Source: Uranotaenia lowii (Eukaryota > Arthropoda > Insecta > Diptera > Culicidae). Taken from it: DNA of 64,000 nt. Each line of letters begins with the position of its first letter. Position 1 is the first letter of the stretch. This document shows, in pieces, positions 47,401 through 60,333 of the stretch. Location: NCBI RefSeq assembly GCF_029784155.1, contig NC_073693.1, positions 28,808,343 to 28,872,342 on the forward strand, written 5' to 3'. The notes under the pieces are model-generated. The model was given only the letters and a program-made list of their open reading frames with translations. It searched no databases and was not told the origin of the DNA. A program made the position numbers and the translations under genes.

Positions 47401-49955
47401 AAAATAACAAAAATTACAAAAATGACAAAAATGACAAAAATGACAAAAATGACAAAAATGACAAAAATGACAAAAATGACAAAAATGACAAAAATGACAA
47501 AAATGACAAAAATGACAAAAATGACAAAAATGACAAAAATGACAAAAATGACAAAAATGACAAAAATGACAAAAATGACAAAAATGACAAAAATGACAAA
47601 AATGACAAAAATGACAAAAATGACAAAAATGACAAAAATGACAAAAATGACAAAAATGACAAAAATGACAAAAATGACAAAAATGAAAAATATGAAAAAA
47701 ATGAAAAAAATGACAAAAATGACAAAAATGACAAAAATGACATAAATGACAAAAATGACAAAAATGATAAAAATGATAAAAATAACAAAAATTACAAAAA
47801 TGACAAAAATGACAAAAATGACAAAAATGACAAAAATGACAAAAATGACAAAAATGACAAAAATGACAAAAATGACAAAAATGACAAAAATGACAAAAAT
47901 GACAAAAATGACAAAAATGACAAAAATGACAAAAATGACAAAAATGACAAAAATGACAAAAATGACAAAAATGACAAAAATGACAAAAATGACAAAAATG
48001 ACAAAAATGACAAAAATGACAAAAATGACAAAAATGACAAAAATGACAAAAATGACAAAAATGACAAAAATGACAAAAATGACAAAAATGACAAAAATGA
48101 CAAAAATGACAAAAATGACAAAAATGACAAAAATGACAAAAATGACAAAAATGACAAAAATGACAAAAATGACAAAAATGACAAAAATGACAAAAATGAC
48201 AAAAATGACAAAAATGACAAAAATGACAAAAATGACAAAAATGACATAAATGACAAAAATGACAAAAATGACAAAAATGAAAAAAATGAAAAAAATGAAA
48301 AAAATGACAAAAATGACAAAAATGACAAAAATGACAAAAATGACAAAAATGACAAAAATGACAAAAATGACAAAAATGACAAAAATGACAAAAATGACAA
48401 AAATGACAAAAATGACAAAAATGACAAAAATGACAAAAATGACAAAAATGACAAAAATGACAAAAATGACAAAAATGACAAAAATGACAAAAATGACAAA
48501 AATGACAAAAATGACAAAAATGACAAAAATGACAAAAATGACAAAAATGACAAAAATGACAAAAATGACAAAAATGACAAAAATGACAAAAATGACAAAA
48601 ATGACAAAAATGACAAAAATGACAAAAATGACAAAAATGACAAAAATGACAAAAATGACAAAAATGACAAAAATGACAAAAATGACAAAAATGACAAAAA
48701 TGACAAAAATGACAAAAATGACAAAAATGACAAAAATGACAAAAATGACAAAAATGACAAAATTGACAAAAATGACAAAAATGACAAAATTGACAAAAAT
48801 GACAAAAATGACAAAAATGACAAAAATGACAAAAATGACAAAAATGACAAAAATGACAAAAATGACAAAAATGACAAAAATGACAAAAATGACAAAAATG
48901 ACAAAAATGACAAAAATGACAAAAATGACAAAAATGACAAAAATGACAAAAATGACAAAAATGACAAAAATGACAAAAATGACAAAAATGACAAAAATGA
49001 CAAAAATGACAAAAATGACAAAAATGACAAAAATGACAAAAATGACAAAAATGACAAAAATGACAAAAATGACAAAAATGACAAAAATGACAAAAATGAC
49101 AAAAATGACAAAAATGACAAAAATGACAAAAATGACAAAAATGACAAAAATGACAAAAATGACAAAAATGACAAAAATGACAAAAATGACAAAAATGACA
49201 AAAATGACAAAAATGACAAAAATGACAAAAATGACAAAAATGACAAAAATGACAAAAATGACAAAAATGACAAAAATGACAAAAATGACAAAAATGACAA
49301 AAATGACAAAAATGACAAAAATGACAAAAATGACAAAAATGACAAAAATGATAAAAATGACAAAAATGACAAAAATGACAAAAATGACAAAAATGACAAA
49401 AATGACAAAAATGACAAAAATGACAAAAATGACAAAAATGACAAAAATGACAAAAATGACAAAAATGACAAAAATGACAAAAATGACAAAAATGACAAAA
49501 ATGACAAAAATGACAAAAATGACAAAAATGACAAAAATGACAAAAATGACAAAAATGACAAAAATGACAAAAATGACAAAAATGACAAAAATGACAAAAA
49601 TGACAAAAATGACAAAAATGACAAAAATGACAAAAATGACAAAAATGACAAAAATGACAAAAATGACAAAAATGACAAAAATGACAAAAATGACAAAAAT
49701 GACAAAAATGACAAAAATGACAAAAATGACAAAAATGACAAAAATGACAAAAATTACAATAATTACAAAAATTACAAAAATTACAAAAATGACAAAAATG
49801 ACAAAAATGACAAAAAATGACAAAAATGACAAAAATGACAAAAATGACAAAAATGACAAAAATGACAAAAATGACAAAAATGACAAAAATGACAAAAATG
49901 ACAAAAATTACAAAAATGACATAAATGACAATAATGACAAAAATAACAAAAATGC
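44473..49955 (+). repeat. Giant 9-bp minisatellite, array 3
   Basis: About 610 tandem units of ATGACAAAA, same orientation as array 1. A marker cassette, two GAAAAAAAT-type units then ACATAAATG, two ATAAAAATG-type units and AACAAAAATTAC, recurs near 44822-44943, 46308-46411, 47045-47158, 47308-47419 and 47686-47797, with a partial version at 48244-48302. Distances between its stop-bearing units are 1476, 747, 261, 378 and 504 bp, all multiples of 9. The right edge has ATTAC variants (49750-49795) and a 10-bp slippage unit at about 49811. The long open frames, up to 1887 codons, are artefacts of the 9-bp period. Confidence 0.98.
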
Positions 49956-50839
49956 CAGGTTTTTACTTTTTTAAAGAAGACTTCCCGTTTCAAACTTAAC
50001 CATAGAGTAAAAATAACTGGAGCAGTAAGAAAGACCCTTTTCTGTTCTTTATCTAGCATACCCAAATAAGACAAACTTAAATTATCTGGCTGTCGCTCAA
50101 TACCTTTTCGATGACTCAAAAAAAATTGGCACGTTTTCATGCATTTTGAAAAAACCTGCTTTCCAAATTTGTGAATTATATTTGAACCCTGTCAGTCATC
50201 TGCTCAGCAAATTATGGAAATAAGTCTTAATATCTTGAATCTTAACTGCATACGTTCATAAACAAATTTTGCGACATATAAAGGTTCAAATAACTGACTG
50301 TTTAAAGTATGTTGAATAAAAATTTTGTAAATCAATTGATCAAAAAATCCAGCCTAAGATTGAGAGCTAATTCAAAACATCGATTTTGAATCATTTTGGC
50401 GTGGTGAATTGTATTTTTTTACTCAGATTTTGTGTATCACCTTGAGTTCTGACGATATCGCGTTTGAAAATTAAAAAAAAAAGTCAGATGATTCAATAAT
50501 GAATCATGAAAAACAAACCTTAGAACATGAAAAAAATACTGATTTTGCAACTTTTTGTTATCCTCCATTAAAGCAAAGATTTGTCTCGATATTCTAGTTT
50601 CAAAAAAAATCAATGCTTGAGAATAATTTAAATGAGCATTTTACACAAAAATTTATAAAAAAAAAATCATAGCATTTTCTGACTTCACTTAAGGACGTAT
50701 AGTAGTATTTGATACAAATGGATTCAATACATATTTCATCCTTCTTGAAGTCTGTAAAACTTTTTACTAGCAGATTTCAAGAAAGCTGTCAAGTGTAACT
50801 TTTTTTTACCTTACCTTTCGTCAAGAATCTGCAAATATT
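49956..50839. other. AT-rich non-coding stretch
   Basis: No gene recognised in this segment right of the array. Confidence 0.35.
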
Positions 50840-50985
50840 TCTAAATCTCCTAAATCTTAGAAACGTGAGCTGATAGAAGAAAAAAACTAATTGCATATTT
50901 GGATTCAGCGCCTCTACGTTAGTCAAAAAGAACTTTTCTTTGCACCTTGGAAATATTTAAATTTTGATGCCTTATGTTAAAGATA
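50840..50985 (-). repeat. Dispersed repeat D, partial copy
   Basis: On the minus strand it carries ACATAAGGCATCAAAAT, CAAGGTGCA, GGCGCTGAATCCAAATATGC and GCTCACGTTTCTAAGA, matching the start of the D copies. Similarity fades further in, so the copy is truncated or strongly diverged. Confidence 0.6.
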
Positions 50986-51059
50986 ATTGAAGAAAAATTT
51001 AAAGGAAAGTTTATAACTATTATTCAACTGGAAAACTGATTATTGATTTTGTGTTTGAG

Positions 51060-52108
51060 CAGTGTTCGCTAATCCGCTATTCGCTAGTTAGTCCGGTAAC
51101 TTTTCGTTAGCGATTTAATTTTGCCGCTAAGTTTGGATTGATTTAGCGAATTAAAAAGTTCCGCTATTTTTTGGTTCCGCTAATTGAAGATCGCTAACTC
51201 CCATATATCTATTTGTATTAATCTCTCGAATTTTAAGTGATAGAATAAACTTTTTTTCATTAATCAAGTCAAAGTGAAATTGTGCATCATTCTGATTGCT
51301 TAATTGGATTCATTGGAGGAATGCGCACTGGAGTTAGAGAAAAGTTGTATTTAGTGTCATTTTTCTCTCTTTAAGCACTTTTTTAGCAACTTTTACAGAA
51401 GAAGATAACAATCAAAGAAGTTAAACAATATAAAACTATTTTCAACATCTCTTCATCAGCATTTGTTTTCAAGTGGTTGAGCTATTTACTTTTCACATTA
51501 CAGTTTTTTAGAGATTTTACAGATCAGTTCATATAAAAATAAGATAAAATCACTATTGTAGCCTTTGTTTAAAGAGATTGTATACATTTTCACGTTTGAC
51601 AATGCTCCTGCAAATTTGAAAAAGAGGAAACCGGTTGAAGATTTAAAATGAGGATTATGTAAAATAATGCCAAACCAAAATTTAAATTAAAAAAAAAAGA
51701 TATAGCTCGCATTTTTCACATTCTGTTCTTTTGCTCTTTTTTTTTTATTTATAGAATACAGATACTCGTTAAAACTCCTTAAATCTTTGACAGTTTTGGT
51801 TTTGCTCATATAGTTTTATGAAAATACGATCAATTTATCTAATTTTAAATTAAATACTTGAAACTTCATTAATTCCCCCTTGGGAAGTTGGAAAAATCGA
51901 AAGGGGGAAGTGTGTGACTAAAGAGAAATTTCATATTTGTTCCGGCCTTAATGTTGGTAAACAGTTAGCGATTAGCGATTAGCGCTTTAAGCTTAGAGCG
52001 ATACCTCTTTTGGCACATTTAGCGTATTTAAAAAGCGATAGCTAACTTTGTATGAGTTAGCGATTTAATTAGCGGCGCTAATTTTTCAGTTAGCGATGCC
52101 GAACACTG
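51060..52108. mobile_element. hAT-type MITE with perfect 8-bp duplication
   Basis: A 1,049-bp element with inverted ends CAGTGTTCG...CGAACACTG, flanked by TGTTTGAG at 51052-51059 and 52109-52116, identical over 8 bases. CAGTG-type ends plus an 8-bp duplication are the hAT signature. Both ends are packed with subterminal TAGCG/CGCTA motifs (about ten per side), which in hAT elements serve as transposase-binding repeats. No transposase is encoded. The intact duplication suggests it is not very old. Confidence 0.85.
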
Positions 52109-52116
52109 TGTTTGAG

Positions 52117-53892
52117 TACTGTAATCTTCGTTAATCTGTTTATTTTTGAAAATACTGCAATAATCCCAATGTCTGAAGAACGGATGCGATCAAACCGTTA
52201 CCTGTACCTGTACCTTTTAAAACAAATGCAAGCAACATACTATATAACCAATGAATATGTTCTAGGTTCATGAAAACACATTTTTAGAAAGTCCAGTAAT
52301 GAAAAGCCGTATTTATTCGATGACCGTTTTCGTGTACTTTAATATAACTAAAAAATTACTCAAAATAACGCAAAATATTTGAACTAAGCTTCCAAAAATA
52401 ATTATCCGAATGGAGAAAAATAACTTGTTTCCATGAATGGAATCACTCGCAGTTTCAGAGAAATAACATTCTTGATTTAAAACCAATTTGAAAGTGTCAA
52501 CATTTTGAATTCAGTGAAAGAGCAACTCCAAGCTTATCAAATTCAGTTTGTAGATTTATGGCACTCATGGCACCTACATATGTTCCTAAATTCAGAACGC
52601 AAAATTAGAAAGAAAAATTAGAAAGAATCTGCTCAAAGTTGGGTTCCCGAATTTGTAATCGATCGCGTAGTGGATCAGGTATACGAGCATTTGTCATCAT
52701 TTGACATGAGATGAGATTATATAGTGGAGAATTTGAATTTTTCAGTGTTTTCATATGTTTAAACTCAAAATTTCTGGTCACAAATATGTTTGCGTTATGT
52801 ATTTCTAAAACAATCTTATGTTTGCTATATTGATACACATTTAAAAAAAAATGAAATTTGTGTTAAGATATACAAATAAATTGCTGCTTGGTTTTCCAAT
52901 GACTTACAGATCTAGTTCTTGATCCTTAATAGATAAACATATTGAAGAGAGCAAGAAATGACAGTGGCTATGCAATTTTTCTTTATCTTTTCAAGATTTT
53001 TTAAAGTTTGGATCAACAAATCCTCAAATGCCTACAAACAAATTGTGAATTGAAATGAGGACCGTAGAAGGTATTAGTGCAAAAACATCGATTTTTGGTT
53101 AATAATGCCAAACGGTTCTTCATATTAAAAACAATTTCGGGTGATTTTTTTAATGATTTTTAAATTTTATGCGAAAGATAAATGTCAATTTTCAAAAAAA
53201 TAAATGAAAAATTGCCAAACACAATAAATAAACAGCTTTACAAGACCAGCCGAGTCGTCAAAAACAAGAAAACTTCACTTTTTAGGTAAACATCTCACAA
53301 CAAATATTTTGTAATCGGCCAAAAATTAGTTTAAAAATACAATTTTTAGTCCCTGAAGAAGATCCAAAACGGATTGAAACGTTGGATACATAAAACAAAA
53401 ATCGTTTTTGCTCTAAAATAGACTGCAAGCCGGAATTTCCCAGGAAAAACACAATAACTTAAAATCGTGTTTTCTCCAAAAAAAAAAGCTGGCATGCACT
53501 TAAACAAAACAATTTTTTTTTATCAAAACTTATTCTAAATCGTATTTTGTGTTTCCAAAATAACTTTCATGATTGTTTTAATAAAACTAGCAAAAAAAAT
53601 TCTTTTTGGACACATACATGGAAAAAATTAAATCACAATGTGTTATTTTTTTGGTTTGCCAAAAAAAAGTACTGTTCCTAAATTTTGTTTTAAATTTCCG
53701 GCAAACCCGGAAAAAACCGGCAATCTGGCATCCTGGCGTCCTACGCTTATACCCCTTAAGCTCCAAAAGCCTCAAATTTGATTTTCTAAATATGACAATG
53801 AATTTTAAATTCTAAGTTAAAAAACACTCTTTCTTGCTTGAATATTGAAAAGAAAAACAGAACCGAAGGGTGATAAGTATATGGTTAGTTTG
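52117..53892. other. AT-rich non-coding stretch
   Basis: No gene recognised. A 77-codon frame at 52605-52838 (minus) and frames near 53600-53800 lack motifs. Confidence 0.35.
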
Positions 53893-54353
53893 CCAGATTG
53901 CCCGGTTTGATCCTGGTTTGCCAGGATATTTAATACCAAATTTGGGATAAGTCCGGTCCGGCCCAGTTGCCAGGATTTTATTTGAAAAAGTTCGGATTTT
54001 TCCCGGATTTATTCACTTTATTCGGCAAATCAAACAAAAAAAATACAAATTGAATTTTTTTTATTGATGCGTACAAAACGAAATTTTCTGAGCAAGCTTT
54101 ATAAAAATAATCGTGAATGCCTTTTCGATTGAAAAACCAACTGATGAATTTTGATGAAAAAAATATTTTTTTTCAAGTATTTTTCCTTTATTTTTATTGA
54201 ATTATTCCCGGGGCTTTGAACAAATTCGCTCGGATGTTGTTAAGATTTTCGATCAACAGTTTTGAAATCTAATGTCAGGATTTTACCAGATTTTAAGACA
54301 AAAAAGCCTGGATTTGTCCGGCCCGGATACGTGCTAAAAAAATTCTGGCAACC
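53893..54353 (+). repeat. Dispersed repeat C, best-preserved copy
   Basis: Begins AGTTTGCCAGATTGCCCGG and ends TTCTGGCAACCT, giving imperfect inverted ends AGGTTGCCAGAAT/AGTTTGCCAGATT. The interior is rich in CCGG and GCCCGG words in an AT-rich background. About 460 bp, no coding content, no clear target duplication. Probably a MITE; superfamily unknown. Confidence 0.65.
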
Positions 54354-55946
54354 TTTATCTAGAGTGATACAGATGGCTCCACTTTTGAAATTTTGGAAGA
54401 ATAATCATTAAAAAATTACATAAATAAATTTGGCTGCGATGGCTGAGATTTTTTCATCATATAAAAAAAACTTGTTTTGTAATTTTTATCCTGTTTTGTG
54501 ATTCGAGCTCTGTTTATTTTGAAAAAAAAAAAAGAAAAATACAGTCCTGAAAAGTATCGCTTTCATATTCAATAACGCTTAAAAACACATTTCAATTTTT
54601 TTACAGTGAGTTATCACTTTTGGAACATTTATAATTTTTTGAAGTCAACGCAATGCTTTCAACATTTATTTTGTTTTTTTTTTTTTTGTGAATTGTCATA
54701 TGGTTTTAGTTACAAAACCTCAGCTTTAACAAAAAAAAATCGAAAGAATAACTCAAAACTGAATAACGAAATTATGATCTCATCTCTAAATATATCAAAA
54801 GTTTAAAATAGAAATGAACATTGAATTGAATTGAAAGACTTTATAAATGGTAATTATTTCTGAATAATATGCAGCATTCAAAAAACAAACTAAATAAGAC
54901 GTTCAAAATTTTAAAGAAACGTACCTAGCAGTATTTCTGAAATTATATGATAAGCTTTGAAAGTTTTGTTAAAATTATAAAAAAATAAGTTATACAAAAA
55001 AGATAAACGAACATTTTGAATAGACTTTGAACAATTATCTATCAGTTATTTATACTTTGTCGAATTCAAAGCAGTCATTTTATTTATATCTTGTGTACAT
55101 TCTTACGTAAATTCTGTTTCAGAACCCCCATCTTATCTTATCTTATCTTCAACCTGATTAGATTCCAAGCTGAGTCGAGTAAAATGGGATCTGAAATTTC
55201 TATTCAAATGTTCAGTTCAAAATCAAAACAATTTATTTAATATACAAAATTATTTCTGTTTTTATTTCGTTTGTACTGTTGTTCGAAAAGTGTACCACAT
55301 TTTGCATTACATTATTAAGGTCTCATTTCAATATTTTTAATTCACTTATTCGTTTGAAACTGTTTAACATTGTTTTTTGAACAATAAACTTGACAAACCA
55401 TATTGTTGGGATTAATTTTAATTTCGTACATCATTTTTTCTTGAAAAATTCAACAAATGACAGATAAAATCATTTCAAAACTTTCAAAAAGATTTTTTTT
55501 GTTTCTTTGCTTTTGTTGGAGGTTGGTATTATCATTAGGATGGCCCTTAGTTATATGGAGGATTTTAACAACATATCACTGTTCCCAACCCCTTATTTTG
55601 ATCCGTCTATCAAGATAACAAACTATGCAAGATTTCATTTTGATTGGACCACTCTAAGGCCTCTTAAACTAAGGCAACGCCTTGAAGTTAGGAAATTTTT
55701 GAAAAAAGGTAAAAAATTTCATTAAACAAACTTTAATTTATTCTGGCAACAATGAAAAAATCTTAAAACATAATTTTCTCCTGAACTAAGAATCTTGAAA
55801 ATGACACATTCAGAAATGTTTAAAGTGTTTAAAAGAATATTAATGTGATTTAAGTATGAATTATAACATTAGTTCTGGGGAATACATAGTCAATTAATTG
55901 ACTAGGACCTTAAAAAGGCTTACTGCTGCACTTTAATGAATTATAC
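54354..55946. other. AT-rich non-coding stretch
   Basis: No gene recognised. Tandem ATCTT units lie at 55130-55148. The 72-codon frame at 55507-55725 has mixed composition but no known domain. Confidence 0.35.
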
Positions 55947-56012
55947 CAGGGGTGAGCAACCTTTTGAAACAACGAGCCACTTTTAATTTGAAATTCTCTC
56001 GGCGGGCCGAAT
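55947..56012 (+). mobile_element. hAT-like terminus fragment
   Basis: CAGGGGTGAGCAACCTTTTG followed, 40 bases on, by CGGCGGGCCGAATT. This arrangement, CAGGGGT... then GGCGGGCC, is the familiar 5' end of many animal hAT elements. I found no matching opposite end in the window, so it is a fragment or its partner end is unrecognisable. Confidence 0.5.
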
Positions 56013-56739
56013 TAAAAACAACATTTAGGTAAAAGTAGTTTACAGAAGAATGTCCAATAAAAACAAAGCAAGAAAAAGGATAAATAAAACGAATTCAGGT
56101 ACTTGCATAAAGATTTTTTTTAAGGTGATTAAACCAGCCCAAGTTAAATAATCATCAAATCTTGATTAGAAATCTATTATGTTTTGATTGATTTGAAATG
56201 TTATGCGGATATACTTTTTGACAAAAAGAAAGCAACAATTGCTTTCCTTGAACTTGAACCATTTTCTCCGAATACCCCATTTTTGTTTGACAAATGTGAT
56301 GATAATTTTCGTCATCATTTCCATTTAAAAGTTTCATGGAGCTTAGCCAGAGCCCATTTTCGAAAAGTTTTTTCATAATTTATGTAAATTTCGTCATGAT
56401 TTTGTCGTCTCAATTTTTTTTTCTAGAAACGGCGATTTTTATTTATTTGAAGCTCATTATTAAATCATTCAGCAATGTTGAGAAAATCATCATTTCACAG
56501 ATTTTTAACCAGAATTGTCAATGTTACGGTTTAAATTTTTAATTTTAGAAAATTTTTACAGATTTCATAAACTTTCTCAATTTAATTTAGATACCTCTGG
56601 GAAAGGCATTCTAAGTCTGATTCATGAAAATCTTATGATTTTGGTAATGTGGATTGCTAATTTTCAAGTAAATTTACTCAATTTAATCGATGTTTGGCAT
56701 GATTCGTCAATGTTATTTCTGAAAATAGCACAGATAGAC
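56013..56739. other. AT-rich non-coding stretch
   Basis: No gene recognised; it may be the interior of the hAT fragment to its left. Open frames of 64-89 codons have no motif. Confidence 0.3.
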
Positions 56740-57400
56740 AATAAAATTCACATTTTTTTAAAGTGCAAGGGATCTCAGAATTGATTTTGACTTATTCGGG
56801 GGCGCTGAATCTAAATATTCAATCAGTTTTTTTTTGTCAGCTCTAGTTTTCGAGATAGCTTTTTAGAAATAGGTAAAAAATCATGACTCAATATGTGTAC
56901 TTATTTGACAAAACTGTACAATACAAATACTGACTCAATGATCGACTTTTATAAAGGCCACGAGTCATTTCGAATTCTTAGAAAAAAGTTATGGAAGTTT
57001 TCTTTTTATTATTTTTTTCCATAGCTGCAAAAAACGCGAATTTCAAGGAAATAAAAAAAAACCTAAATTGAATCTTCGATATTTTAAAGAAACTTAAGTC
57101 AAATCAGTCTTCAACAAAGTGAGTTAAAATCTTTAATATCCAATATGCAAAGACTTTCTGTAATCATGTTAGAAGAAGTTGTAATTTTATTTTTTATAAT
57201 TTTTAGAAGTTGTAGAAATCAATATTTTGTTTCTCTTATACAAGAATATCTTGGCAATATCTGAGTCCTTGATCGAAAGAATTTGATTCAAAATCAGCTT
57301 CTGGTTTTTATGAAAGTTTATTGGTTTATCAGTTATAAAAGATCGATTTTACCCATCCCTGATTTATACAAGATAGAGCCATAGTCATTAAAATAAAGAA
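56740..57400 (+). repeat. Dispersed repeat D, copy 4
   Basis: Aligns with 38370-39200 through AGTGCAAGGGATCTCAGAATT, GGGGGCGCTGAATCTAAATA, CACGAGTCATTTCGAATTC, AAAAAGTTATGGAAGTTTTC, TCAGTCTTCAACAAAG and TTATTGGTTTATCAGTTATA. No coding content. Confidence 0.75.
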
Positions 57401-58891
57401 ACATCTTTCAAATGCCTATAGTTCTTAAAGGATTGGTAGTTAAATTGGTAAATTATTGAGCTGATTGGTTTTGCTTCTTTAAGTTTTTTTTCTAGATCTG
57501 CACACTGTTTTTCCTGTGTATTTTTTGTAAGAATTATGTCTATTTTTTCCTGGATCAATTCAAACCCTGTTTTTGTTCTGTTGTTTAAAACAGGCTTCAT
57601 TTTGCTCATCTTGCCCAAAAGGAGACAGTGAACTTTTTCGCTCCTAATAATTGTGAGGGGATTTGAAATGAGCATTTCATCATCTGCTGCTGAGAGAGCC
57701 AAGAGAAATTTTTTCTCTAACGAATGATCACTCTTCTACTGTTAGAGCACTGTTGGTTTGTGACTCTGAAAACACCTCATCAGCGCTACGTGTGATCAGT
57801 GAAATGAATTGCTCAGTGAAGGCAAGGGCATAGTTTTACTATTCTCATCGCTCCTAAGAGAAAAAGAAATGCAAATCGCATATGAAATTTGACCGTTTCA
57901 CCAAATCACGTGGACAGCTTTAATGTGTGATTGAACCGTCCTCTTTCTATATGAAATTATGCAACATTGGCCCCAGCAAGTGCTGAAATAAACCACAACC
58001 GAAGCGTCCAGCTCTGTTCGGTCGTTGATTTCTCAGCCAGTAACTGAGAAGCTGATGAACATTTCTCCCTTCGAGAATGAAATTGGGTGACTGCATTTTT
58101 GAAATGCTCTGCAACAAAACGTGGGCTGCTTGATCGGTTTAAGTGTGAGAAAGCATGTTTCTCTTAGGCGTTTGACAAGCAGATGAGAAAAAGTGAGCAA
58201 AATCAAGAGAATCGAAGAAACCTGGTTTAAAACTAAATTTTACAATAACATTTAGTTGTGTATGTTTCCGTTGTTGTTTTTTCATATTTTTAGGTTATTT
58301 TGAGGAATCAAATCCAATAGGAAATACATATAATGAAATTTTGTAACATTACAAATTATGTAAAATCGTTGCTTGTTGAAAAAAAAAACCTGTTGATGTT
58401 TCCTTTTTTATTGATTTTACGTTCATCATTACTAATTTGTAGCTTTCTAGTCATAATTTGGCCTTTCATTCCAACTGCATTTGTGGTTGGAACATTATCA
58501 TCCAATAACAGTTTCAAGAGAGTCAGGAGCCAAAAAATCGATGTAGATGCTCCAAGAGCAGCTTTATCGTTTTTTTATTTTGGGTAACCCCTAATGAGAT
58601 TTTGTTTTAAGAAGCCACCTTGTCAAGTTTGCTTATTTTCAATTTATTTATAAAAAATTCTTGGATGTTCTCTCTAGAATTGACATAAAAACAACATTAA
58701 ATTGTCATGTAGGAGCAAACATGACCACACTCAAGGTTCTGTCTATATCGAAAACATGCATTACGATTTGTTTAACAAAGAAAAATGTTGGTTTTAAATA
58801 ATCGGTTGAAAATATCATAAGTTAATCTAATTTTCGGAACACTGTTCAAGATGTGTTAAGTTCACCCCCATTTGAACGAGCAAAGGTTATA
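57401..58891. other. Mixed non-coding stretch
   Basis: About 57700-58220 is richer in GC and unique, with CTCAGTGAA/ACTGAGAAG and TTTCTC words; no gene recognised. The 104-codon frame at 57388-57702 (minus), Lys/Glu-rich toward its end, overlaps repeat D slightly and has no known domain; I do not call it a gene. Confidence 0.3.
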
Positions 58892-59134
58892 ATGTACACC
58901 ATGGCCGTAGGAACGGGGGGGGTTTTGGGGGTTAAACCCCCCCCCCATGAGGGTTCAAAACTACGAAGTGAAATTTTTTTTATTAAACATAAAAATAGAA
59001 ATTTCTAATCAAATTTTGATGACTCCAAAACTTCGAAATCTCATTTCAGGAACACAATTCTATAACAGGTTTTTAAAAAATTTCTCACTTGTTGATGGTT
59101 ATTGAGTTCCAAGTATTGAACCTTAATAAAGTTA

Positions 59135-59480
59135 GACTAAGCTTACCAAATTGTCCGGATTATGACAAAATTTTATCACTTTATTTGCAAAATCAAACGA
59201 AAATTTCAATTTAGTCCTTAGAATTATCAGAATTTTTTTTTTACCAAATTTTGTCAAAATAAATATAACAATTTTTGGGAGCCTAATTCTCTGATGATTT
59301 TGAATCGGATAATGTGTCTTGAAAAAATTAAAATCATTTTTCTTCTTGATTTTAATTAAATATTTTCGAAATTTGCCAGCATATTGGCCGAATTTTTGGG
59401 AAAATTTTGAAACAATATGCCCCAATTTCGCACGGTTTTAAGATAAAACTTCCAGGATTTGCCCAGCTTGGATTCTTGCG
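59135..59480 (+). repeat. Dispersed repeat C, diverged copy
   Basis: Aligns with 53893-54353 through CTTACCAAATTGTCCGGATTATG, CACTTTATTTGCAAAATCAAA and GGATTTGCCCAGC. Ends are eroded. Nested within the hAT-type element. Confidence 0.55.
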
Positions 59481-60333
59481 GAAAATTATTGAGTTAGTTA
59501 GTATCCTGTTTATTGTTCTTGATTTTCAGTTTGGATCATCATTGGTATAGAATCCTGCTTCGAACCTTGGTAATCAAAAATGTGACGATTTTCCCATATT
59601 CTAAACTCATGATTTCGGAATATGAAAAGAAAATATTTTAAATCAAAACCATTTTTATGGTTTGGATCTGAGATTTTTATCCTAAATTTATATGCAGAGT
59701 TGAAACATAAGAAAGTTTCATGCGTCCAGAATTAAACAATGTGAAACCGTTTCATCATTCAAAATTGTATTTAAATTCATAAGTTCAATAATTGAAACAA
59801 GTCATTATGAAAACAATAAATTCAAAATCAAATATAAGATGTCTGGTTAAAGGTTCTGCTACAAATTTCGCTTTTTGGTAATTCATAGGATTTAAGATTC
59901 AGGTTTTGAATTTGGGTTCAAAATGCAAAATTCAGACTTAGAACTAAAACCAAGGTTTGTATTCAGATTTAGCTCAAATTTAAGTTTTATAATCAATAAT
60001 AAAAGATCAATTTTAAAATTCCATTAAAGATTCAAATTGAAAGAGATCGCGATTTCATAATTTTGATTCTCGATTCAAGATTCAAAATTTAAATTCAAGC
60101 AAAGTCAGTTTAGAAACACAAACCTGGTGAAAATCACATATAAAAATAAGATCTGAATTTGTTTTTTGAAACATCTTGATTTGAGTTTTACAAACTTTAA
60201 TTACATGATTTGAATTATGAAATGTAAAATAATAAATGATAATTTTTTAACTTTTATCCACAGGAAAAACTTCAGCTGGAAATTTTATTGAACATTATTT
60301 ACATATTTTGAAGATTCTTCAAATTGCAAGTTC

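Noticed and set aside
44241..49904. Open frame of 1887 codons on the minus strand and the other giant frames in the 9-bp arrays
   Set aside because: They consist of FVI, SFL or MTK tripeptides produced by the satellite unit in every open frame. There is no unique domain and the array shows no codon-level constraint.
57388..57702. 104-codon Lys/Glu-rich frame, possible coiled-coil gene
   Set aside because: It overlaps the edge of dispersed repeat D and has no recognisable family or signals.
55947..58000. A complete hAT element starting at CAGGGGTGAGCAACC
   Set aside because: No matching inverted end or 8-bp duplication was found to the right, so only the terminus is called.
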